Positions 26,517 through 33,454 of a stretch of DNA of 64,000 nt are shown here, piece by piece. This stretch comes from Hymenobacter sp. BT18 (lineage in GTDB: Bacteria; Bacteroidota; Bacteroidia; Cytophagales; Hymenobacteraceae), in contig NZ_CP050954.1 in NCBI RefSeq assembly GCF_012273015.1, forward strand, positions 868,001 to 932,000. Reading direction: 5' to 3'. Position 1 is the stretch's first letter; each line of letters starts with the position of its first letter. Both the position numbers and the translations under genes were made by a program. The notes under the pieces were generated by a model. That model was not told the DNA's origin. It did not search any database and saw only the letters and a program-made list of their open reading frames with translations.

Positions 26517-26933
26517 ATGGCTTACTCCGATAAGGTAATCGACCATTACAGCAACCCCCGCAACGTGGGCACGCTGGACAAAAGCAAGAAGAACGTAGGC
26601 ACCGGCCTCGTAGGCGCCCCTGAGTGCGGCGACGTGATGCGCCTGCAGATTGAGGTAGACGAAGCTACCAACACCATCACCGACGCCAAATTCAAAACCT
26701 TCGGCTGCGGCTCGGCCATTGCGTCGTCGTCGCTGGCGACAGAGTGGCTGAAAGGCAAGACGGTAGATGAGGCGCTGGCCATCGATAACATGGAGATTGT
26801 GGAAGAACTGGCGCTGCCGCCCGTGAAAATCCACTGCTCGGTACTGGCCGAAGACGCCATTAAGTCGGCCATCAACGACTACCGCGTGAAAAACGGCCTG
26901 CCGGAGCTGGAAATAGCCAAGTCGCACCACTAA
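26517..26933 (+). CDS. iscU: Fe-S cluster scaffold IscU
   Basis: IscU is the platform on which 2Fe-2S clusters are first built. The 138-residue protein has all three conserved cysteines: C37 (GAPECGDVM), C64 (TFGCGSAIAS) and C107 (KIHCSVLAE), plus the LPPVKIHC motif recognised by HscA in other species. The N-terminus MAYSDKVIDHYSNPRNVG is classic. It is read in the same direction as iscS. Confidence 0.96.
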   Translation: MAYSDKVIDHYSNPRNVGTLDKSKKNVGTGLVGAPECGDVMRLQIEVDEATNTITDAKFKTFGCGSAIASSSLATEWLKGKTVDEALAIDNMEIVEELALPPVKIHCSVLAEDAIKSAINDYRVKNGLPELEIAKSHH

Positions 26934-27023
26934 TAGAACTGAGAAACTAGAAGTGAGAAGTTAGCCTCCATGTATCGGGGTTGACTTCTCACTTCTCAGT
27001 TCGAACCTCTCACTTCTACATAA
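26934..27023. repeat. Foldback repeat between iscU and the next gene
   Basis: AGAAGTGAGAAGTTAG-type units on the left (about 26937-26965) are matched by inverted copies TTGACTTCTCACTTCTCAG and CTCTCACTTCTA on the right (about 26980-27019). It fills the 90-base gap and could form a long RNA hairpin. Confidence 0.7.
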
Positions 27024-27434
27024 ATGGAAGTTTCCCAGGACGTGCACGTCGAGAGTGCGCGCATTCAGCGGCAGATTGAAGAGCATCTGGGTTTGGGTCC
27101 CGGCGGCTTGCTGTTTGAATTCCGGCAGCTGGAGCGGGGGCAGGTACGGCTGGATCTGATTACCGTGAATCCGCGCCACCACCAGAGCTTCCTGTTTCGC
27201 TACGAGGTAGGCTACGACCGGCTCGATGCCCTGCGCAAAATGCTGGCCTACGTGCAAAGTGCCCGCGACGTGGAAAGCTCCTACACTATTCAGTGGCGGG
27301 CCCGCGGCGACAAGGAACTGCACACCTCCTACTTCCGCGCCCACAACCCCTACGAAGCGCTGGACAAGCTGTACTACGGCCGCGACCAAACCACGCTTAC
27401 CGTATTCAGCGTAGTACTGAATCCAAGTAGTTAG
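27024..27434 (+). CDS. Unknown protein encoded inside the isc cluster
   Basis: This 136-residue protein lies between iscU and iscA on the same strand. It has no signal peptide, membrane helix or cysteine, so it is not a cluster carrier. It has a mixed alpha/beta look, with strand-rich parts (GQVRLDLITVNP, SSYTIQWRARGD, TLTVFSVVLNP) around a helix (YDRLDALRKMLAYVQSA). The aromatic-rich ending SYFRAHNPYEALDKLYYGRD is distinctive. No family was recognised. Its position suggests a role tied to Fe-S assembly or to the operon's regulation, but that is inference from location only. Confidence 0.75.
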   Translation: MEVSQDVHVESARIQRQIEEHLGLGPGGLLFEFRQLERGQVRLDLITVNPRHHQSFLFRYEVGYDRLDALRKMLAYVQSARDVESSYTIQWRARGDKELHTSYFRAHNPYEALDKLYYGRDQTTLTVFSVVLNPSS

Positions 27435-27533
27435 GAGTTAGAAGCGTAGGAGCCAGCATAGATGAACTGTTGTTCAACTCGAAGCTAGCTCCTTTCTCCT
27501 CCCTCCTTTCTTCTCTCTCCTTCCCCAAATGCC
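27435..27533. repeat. Foldback repeat before iscA
   Basis: The left part reads AGGAGTTAGAAGCGTAGGAG and the right part is a long pyrimidine run (CTAGCTCCTTTCTCCTCCCT and on to 27530) whose complement repeats the same GGAG/AGAAG units. It fills the 99-base gap before iscA. Confidence 0.6.
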
Positions 27534-27860
27534 ATGATTACCGTTTCTGATAAAGCCAAAGAAAAAGTAGCGCACCTGATGGCCGATGCCCAGCTCGACG
27601 ACACCTATCGTCTGCGGGCTTCCGTGGCCGGGGGCGGCTGCTCGGGCCTGAGCTACAAGCTCGACTTCGACAACGAAGTGAAGCCCATGGACCAGGAGTT
27701 TGAAGACAAGGGCGTACGCGTGGTAGTGGACATGAAAAGCTTCCTCTACCTGGCGGGCACCCAGCTTGACTTCTCCGATGGCCTCAACGGCAAAGGCTTC
27801 TTCTTCGACAACCCCAACGCCTCCCGCACCTGCGGCTGCGGTGAGAGTTTCTCGGTCTAG
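27534..27860 (+). CDS. iscA: Fe-S assembly A-type carrier (IscA/HesB family)
   Basis: A-type carriers receive clusters or iron and deliver them to target proteins. The 108-residue protein has the three cysteine ligands: C36 (GGGCSGLSYKL), C100 and C102 (RTCGCGESFSV). The start MITVSDKAKEKV is the usual N-terminus. ErpA and SufA look alike; the isc context favours IscA. A strong hairpin at 27881-27921 ends the transcript. Confidence 0.92.
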   Translation: MITVSDKAKEKVAHLMADAQLDDTYRLRASVAGGGCSGLSYKLDFDNEVKPMDQEFEDKGVRVVVDMKSFLYLAGTQLDFSDGLNGKGFFFDNPNASRTCGCGESFSV

Positions 27861-27880
27861 ACTGCCGACGTTTCCCGTTT

Positions 27881-27921
27881 GCAACGAAAAAGCTACCCCA
27901 AAAGGGTGGCTTTTTCGTTGC
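27881..27921 (+). terminator. Terminator of the isc operon
   Basis: An 18-bp stem, GCAACGAAAAAGCTACCC (27881-27898) with 27904-27921 and one G-T pair, encloses a 5-base loop. The distal arm contains a five-T run. Confidence 0.8.
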
Positions 27922-28085
27922 CCCCGAACTACCCTCTCCCCCTGTTCAACGCTTGAGTAGCTGGATAAGTAGTGCCTGGGAAATTGCGCCGTCATGTTGA
28001 GCCTGTGGAAGTATGACTACACGATTACCTATTCTCCACTAGGTGCCCACACCATAGAAGACCACTTCTCAAACCAACACCCAAC

Positions 28086-28120
28086 AAAAAAGGCCTCCCG
28101 AAAACCGGGAGGCCTTTTTT
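28086..28120 (-). terminator. Terminator after the first type IX cargo gene
   Basis: AAAAAAGGCCTCCCG (28086-28100) pairs exactly with 28106-28120. Flanking A and T runs make it active for both directions. The same stem recurs at 33400-33434. Confidence 0.9.
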
Positions 28121-28138
28121 ATTTGATGGCACGTAGCG

Positions 28139-31100
28139 CTAGTTGGTTTTGACCAGCTTGTGCGTGGAGCGAAGCTGAGCGCCCTGAAGCACCAGCACGT
28201 AGCTACCCTGGGGCAGCTGCCGCAGATCCAGCTGCTGCGAAGCCGGTACCATGGCGCGGTACACCTCACGGCCGGCCAGGTCCGTTACAATGGCTTGTAC
28301 TGCGCCAGCGTGTTCAGGCAGCTGCAGGTAGAGTGTGCTGGCTACCGGGTTGGGATAGATACCCGCCAACAGCTTACCGCCCTGTACCGTGCGTACTTCG
28401 GAAAGGTGCGCGGTACCATCCTGGTCTACCTGACGCAAGCGGTAGTACGATACCCCTGACAACGGCTTGGCATCGGCAAAGCGGTAGGTGCTGCGAGCAG
28501 TGGTGCTACCCTGACCGTTCACGCGGCCTACCTGAGTAAAGTGCACCCCATCGGCGGAGCGCTCTACTTCGAACCGGGCGCTGTTGCGCTCAGAAGCCGT
28601 AGCCCACTGCACTTGTACCTGGGCTCCCTCCCGGGCGGCCGAGAAGGCCGTCAGCTGAACGGGCAGGGGATTGACGTTGATGGATGCATCCGTGCTGGCC
28701 AGCACAAAGTCGCTGAAGGACGTGAATGGATCCGAGGTAACGGTAGTAGCCGTAGTCTCCGACTGCCCAATGTTTTCCCAGGCCCCACCGTTGTGGGATT
28801 TGCCAATCACGAGCGAGGTAGCATTGGGGGTGTTTACCCCGTCCTCCTGCGCTTCATAGGACAACTTGATAGTTCCTTCAAACTCCCCGGCAAGCGGCTC
28901 CGTGGCGGGCGTAACCGTGAAATAACGCTCCTTCGAAACCCGCGTCAGCCCCCCGCTCAACGTCTGGTTGCTGGGCGCACCATCGTGTTGGGTAGCGGTG
29001 TAGATGGCAGCGTTAGTCTGCGTGGAAATGTTGAGCGTCAGCGGACGATACTCTGCGGCCATACCGATAGGGAAGCTAACCGATTTGGGAGTGCCGGGTA
29101 CAACCGCTGCCACTTCGCGCTTCAGGGGGCCTTCCACAAAGCTGGCGGAGCTGGCATCGTTTACCGTTGCCGTCGGTGCCAGGGTAAGCGGGTTGGTCTC
29201 ACTCGTCAGGAGGTTGCCTTTGAGCAGGCTAAGCGTACCGTTGATCCGAACCGGCGTTTGCAGCAGAACGCTAGCTGTTGTGTTCACCTGTAGGGTAGAG
29301 CTAGAGCCCAGGAACGAAGTCCCAGCCGTTGTACCCAGTTCTGTACCGCTGATGGTCTGTTGAACAGGCCCGGTAAAGACAAGCTTTGCGGTGCTGTTCA
29401 ACGTGAAGCCCCCGTTAATAACCAGATTACCGCTCAGATTCAGTTCTGCCAGACTATTGGCAAAAGAAGTACCCGTTTCAATAGTCAGATTGCCGTTCAC
29501 GGCTATGGGCGTACCTCCCGATGCACTGTATCCTCCATTAGTGGATACAGCAAATGTGAGGTTACCAAACTTACGTCCCTGCAGAGCCGGCGTGTACGCA
29601 ATGTTACCGCCCACCGATGGTGACTTAAAGATGAAGGTACCACTCTCGGTACCGGGTACCCCAGCGAGGTTCTCTGTAAACACGCCACTACTTGCCGTCG
29701 TGCCATGCAGGTACGTACCGCCATTGTAGATGAAAACGGTTTCATTGCTCCCGTTTGGTTCCAGGTTTGCGGCTGAGCCTCCCCCACCTTTGTTGGAAAA
29801 GGTGCCGTTGTTGAAAATGGCTAATGCCGTCTCACCCGAAGTGGAGCGCTGCAACGTCAGGGCTGACGTCAGCGTGTTGCTGGCGGGAATTTCAAACTCA
29901 ATGGCGGCTCCGCTGCCTGGGTTGATAATCAACGACTGTAGGGTAACGGCAGCAGCGGTGAAGCCCGGGGTGGTACCAAGACTAACAGTGTAAGCACCCG
30001 ATACCGAACTGTGGTCGAGCAGCACGTCGCTCGAGCTGCCGGGCACTGTATTCGTCGACCAGTTAGCGGGGTTAAAGAAACCACCATCGTTGCCCAGGCC
30101 CGTCCAGGTAACGAACGTACGCGTTACGGCAGTGCCCGTTACGTTGAGCACATACGGATTCTCGTCGCTGTCATCGTTGACGATGCTGATAGCACCCGTG
30201 AAGGTACCGGTGGCCGTGGGGGTGAAAGCAACCCCGAGCGTAGCTGAGCTGAACGGCGCAATAGAAGTGGGCAGAACGCCTACTGGGCTAAATACCCCAC
30301 CCGAAGAAGTGATACTCCCAATAGTCAGGGTAGTACCGCCCTTGTTTTCAATCGTAAACGACACCGTGTTCCGGGTGCTTACCGGCGTATTCGCAAAGGT
30401 GTAGGGCGTGGGGTTATTGCTGACGATGGACGTAGTCCCATCGGTAAGGTTGATTTCAGCCGGAGACACATTCAGCGTACCCGTTACGGCCACCAGTTGC
30501 TGGGGCGAGGTACCGCTGCTGTTGACCACGTTGCCCGTAAGCAGCCCAACGGTGCCGCTACCACTTAGCCGTACGTAGATGGGCGTTGGGTTTACGGTTC
30601 CTCCTACCGGTACCAGTGAAATGCTATTGGCATCAGCAGTGACATTCGTGAAAGCTACATCATCGGAAACCTGAAAACCGGCCGGGGCCTGCACTTTTAA
30701 AGGAATATTCCCCAGGCTCGTTCCGCTCACTGAATAAGTGGCGTAGGTGGCTGAGGGCGTATTCTGAATAGTAGTGCCAACGGCAAGTGGACCATTTGTG
30801 GTTACGTTGACGGTGCCGGGCACAGGAGTAGGGGCGCAGATAACGGCTACATTATCCAGCCGCCAGGGAGACGTGGTGGCACTGGTTTTCTCGAAGCGAA
30901 TCCACACCTGTGCCTCCGTAGAGTAGGCAGATAGGTCAACCGTGTACTTGATATAACTGGTACTCGTGTTATCCAGGGTGAACGTCCCGCCCGTTGCCAC
31001 TGCATACGTCCCGTTCTGACCAGTGGTCGACACCTTCACTTCGAAGGTTTTGGGGGTTGCATTCGTCGTCCGGGTCAGGTAGAAGCTCACGGATGCTGGG

Positions 31101-33274
31101 TAGTTCAGCTCCGGGGTCGTGAGGGTGCCATTGTTGGAGTTGAATTCTGCTGCCCCGGCCGAACCGTTATAGGTGCTTGACGTAGTGCGCGTAACGCCGG
31201 TAGCCAACCAGCCGGTCGGCGGGAAAGGCGTAGTATCAAATCCTTGTGACAAGCAGGAAGAATAGCCGGCGGGCAACACGCTTCCGGTCACCGTCACACT
31301 GGCCGACTTAGCCCCCGACACGTTAGTCAGGGTTTCCATCACGTCCCCGTTGGTGGCGGTAGCGGCCGCCTTAATCCGGACGTAAATGGTAGATGCGCCC
31401 GTCTGGGGTGCCTCTACCGTGTTACTGAACCCGCTGCCGGAAGTCAAGGAAACCTCGTAGTTGGAGTTAACCGGTACCGATACCGTAATGGGCGCCGATA
31501 GGTTGGTGGGCGTGAGCGTATAGCTCTGCTCAGCTGAAACAACGCCTACGGACGTAGCAAACCCCGTGAGCGAGGTAGGCGAGGCCACCAGGTTAGGAGG
31601 CAGAGCCGTTGTCGTGAACGTCGTTGAGCCCAGCGGGGTTTGCAGGTAGTTTTCGAAACCGGCGGTGCTGCTTTCGTTGTAGGCATACACCTCGGCTACG
31701 TAGTTGGTACCAGCCGTCAGGCCGGTTACGGCGGCGCTAGTGCCGGTGCCGTTCAGCACCACAAAGTTACCGGTGCCGGTGGTAGCACCGCTCCCGAAGG
31801 CCAGGTTGGCGGTGTAAGCGGTTTTATCGGTGGGCGCCACGGCCGTGGTCGTAGCGGCCCGCACCACCAGGAGGCGCTTGGCGCCGTTGCCGCTGCCTAC
31901 CGTCAGGGTTACGGCTACTTGTGTGGGCGTGCCGGCGCTTACCGTCGGGGCCGTGGTAGGCTCAGCTACCACGGTGCCGGTTACGGCTTTCGTTTGCTCC
32001 GCAGCGCCCGTGGAGTTCAGCGTCACGTTGCCGGCTACGGTACCGCTGCCGGCGCCGCTCAGGCGCACGTACACCGGCACGCTGGTGAGGGTACCGCTGC
32101 CAAAGGCAATGCTCGTGGAAGAGCCAAAGCCCGAGCCGCTCGACTGGGAAACCTCGTAGCCCGTGGGGGCTTGCACCGCTACGTTGGCCGTGAGGTTGGT
32201 GGCACTTACCGTGAACGACTGTTCAGCCGAAGGTGAGCTGGCTACCGTGTTAAAAGCTGTGAGAGCAGCCGCCGAAACAGTAATGGCGGGAGTAGCGGCC
32301 CCCGAGCCAGTGGTTACGTCCAGCTTCACGGGTGAGGCCTGCAGGTTGGGTACATTGTCTTCGGCTACCACGTACACATCGTAAGCCGTACTGGCCGAGA
32401 GGCCCCCAACTACCGTAGTGGCAGCCGTGTTGGCCGTGGGATTGATGAAGTTGCCGCTGGCCAGGGGCGTACCACCGGCCGCTTTTACCTGGGCCGCCGT
32501 GGGAGCCGTAGCACCGTCGGCCAGCACCAGGTAATAGGTCTTGCCTACTTCGTTGATGGTTGAGCTAAGCGTAAAACCCGTGCCCGTAGGAGCACTCGTT
32601 GATGGGGAGCCTGTGGCGAAAGAGGGTGGAGTAGTATCGGAACCGCCACAAGGATTGGCCGTCGTACCTGAGTTGCGGGGCCCCGCAGCAGCAGCTGTGA
32701 AGTCTACAGAGTTTTTGTCCGTGTCCGTGCAGCCTCCACTCCCCCTAAAAATTGCATTTGTTGCGCTAGGAGCAGGTGCAGCGGCAGTACCTTCAAAGGT
32801 AGTTGCTGTCCCAAATCCTACTCGATCTATGAGTGTAGTACCATTTAACAAGTCAACACGGCCATTTGCCGCGGCCATACTTACACTGCCTGTTCCAGAT
32901 GCGGGTGTCGTTTTATCTGGGGTTGGAAGGGCTGTGAAGCCAGAGGTAGCCCCAGCAAGCTGAATCAGATAATACTTTCCAGCTGAAATAGTACCTGATA
33001 AGGTAACTGTCCCCCCTGCTCCCCCTGCAGAAGAGAAATAGGCTATGCTGTAGTTTGTCAGGTCTATATCACTTGTACTCTTGTTGAACAATTCTACATA
33101 ATCGTTTCTGTAAGTGGCCCCACTATTTCCACCCGCGCCATATACTTGGCTGATAACAACTGTAGTACTCTGCGCCCACCCCAACAATGGAAGCAGTAGC
33201 AGCACAAGGGCCATAAAGAAGCCCCGGCCATAGGGTGGCGGGGCTACCCTGGGATGAGTAGAGGGTGTCATCAT
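28139..33274 (-). CDS. Very large type IX secreted surface protein with lamin-tail domain
   Basis: This 1711-residue protein begins with a signal peptide ending near LLGWAQS. Next comes a lamin-tail (LTD) domain (~36-210: VVISQVYGAGGNSG ... NDYVELFNKS). Several ~100-residue Ig-like units follow (~320-440, ~565-670, ~830-930), each with SAEQSFTVSATNL or PIYVRLSGSG-type strands. A choice-of-anchor D-like module (~945-1050, SIVNDDSDENPYVLNV), a central beta-rich region, and a C-terminal type A sorting domain (~1635-1711: GIYPNPVASTLYLQL ... LPQGSYVLVLQG) complete it. The sorting domain directs export by the type IX system. No catalytic motif was found; adhesion or matrix roles are possible. Confidence 0.88.
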   Translation of the reverse strand: MMTPSTHPRVAPPPYGRGFFMALVLLLLPLLGWAQSTTVVISQVYGAGGNSGATYRNDYVELFNKSTSDIDLTNYSIAYFSSAGGAGGTVTLSGTISAGKYYLIQLAGATSGFTALPTPDKTTPASGTGSVSMAAANGRVDLLNGTTLIDRVGFGTATTFEGTAAAPAPSATNAIFRGSGGCTDTDKNSVDFTAAAAGPRNSGTTANPCGGSDTTPPSFATGSPSTSAPTGTGFTLSSTINEVGKTYYLVLADGATAPTAAQVKAAGGTPLASGNFINPTANTAATTVVGGLSASTAYDVYVVAEDNVPNLQASPVKLDVTTGSGAATPAITVSAAALTAFNTVASSPSAEQSFTVSATNLTANVAVQAPTGYEVSQSSGSGFGSSTSIAFGSGTLTSVPVYVRLSGAGSGTVAGNVTLNSTGAAEQTKAVTGTVVAEPTTAPTVSAGTPTQVAVTLTVGSGNGAKRLLVVRAATTTAVAPTDKTAYTANLAFGSGATTGTGNFVVLNGTGTSAAVTGLTAGTNYVAEVYAYNESSTAGFENYLQTPLGSTTFTTTALPPNLVASPTSLTGFATSVGVVSAEQSYTLTPTNLSAPITVSVPVNSNYEVSLTSGSGFSNTVEAPQTGASTIYVRIKAAATATNGDVMETLTNVSGAKSASVTVTGSVLPAGYSSCLSQGFDTTPFPPTGWLATGVTRTTSSTYNGSAGAAEFNSNNGTLTTPELNYPASVSFYLTRTTNATPKTFEVKVSTTGQNGTYAVATGGTFTLDNTSTSYIKYTVDLSAYSTEAQVWIRFEKTSATTSPWRLDNVAVICAPTPVPGTVNVTTNGPLAVGTTIQNTPSATYATYSVSGTSLGNIPLKVQAPAGFQVSDDVAFTNVTADANSISLVPVGGTVNPTPIYVRLSGSGTVGLLTGNVVNSSGTSPQQLVAVTGTLNVSPAEINLTDGTTSIVSNNPTPYTFANTPVSTRNTVSFTIENKGGTTLTIGSITSSGGVFSPVGVLPTSIAPFSSATLGVAFTPTATGTFTGAISIVNDDSDENPYVLNVTGTAVTRTFVTWTGLGNDGGFFNPANWSTNTVPGSSSDVLLDHSSVSGAYTVSLGTTPGFTAAAVTLQSLIINPGSGAAIEFEIPASNTLTSALTLQRSTSGETALAIFNNGTFSNKGGGGSAANLEPNGSNETVFIYNGGTYLHGTTASSGVFTENLAGVPGTESGTFIFKSPSVGGNIAYTPALQGRKFGNLTFAVSTNGGYSASGGTPIAVNGNLTIETGTSFANSLAELNLSGNLVINGGFTLNSTAKLVFTGPVQQTISGTELGTTAGTSFLGSSSTLQVNTTASVLLQTPVRINGTLSLLKGNLLTSETNPLTLAPTATVNDASSASFVEGPLKREVAAVVPGTPKSVSFPIGMAAEYRPLTLNISTQTNAAIYTATQHDGAPSNQTLSGGLTRVSKERYFTVTPATEPLAGEFEGTIKLSYEAQEDGVNTPNATSLVIGKSHNGGAWENIGQSETTATTVTSDPFTSFSDFVLASTDASINVNPLPVQLTAFSAAREGAQVQVQWATASERNSARFEVERSADGVHFTQVGRVNGQGSTTARSTYRFADAKPLSGVSYYRLRQVDQDGTAHLSEVRTVQGGKLLAGIYPNPVASTLYLQLPEHAGAVQAIVTDLAGREVYRAMVPASQQLDLRQLPQGSYVLVLQGAQLRSTHKLVKTN

Positions 33275-33322
33275 GAGGAGGTGTGTATGAGAGGTTTAGG
33301 AAATGCGCACAATCGGAGAGTC

Positions 33323-33330
33323 CAAATATA
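33323..33330 (-). promoter_or_regulatory. Candidate -7 element of the lamin-tail protein gene
   Basis: Minus-strand TATATTTG matches TAnnTTTG and lies 49 bases upstream of the start codon. No good -33 TTG is visible. Confidence 0.4.
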
Positions 33331-33399
33331 CAGGTCCCCGGGTACTTCTGGTACTTTTGCCAGGGTTACTGAATTATTACCAGATTAAGCTAATTTAAT

Positions 33400-33434
33400 A
33401 AAAAAGGCCTCCCGAATACCGGGAGGCCTTTTTT
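33400..33434 (-). terminator. Terminator after the second type IX cargo gene
   Basis: AAAAAAGGCCTCCCG (33400-33414) pairs with 33420-33434. Stem and tails are identical to the element at 28086-28120; only the loop differs (AATAC versus AAAAC). Confidence 0.9.
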
Positions 33435-33454
33435 AGGGCAGAAAAAATCTGGGC

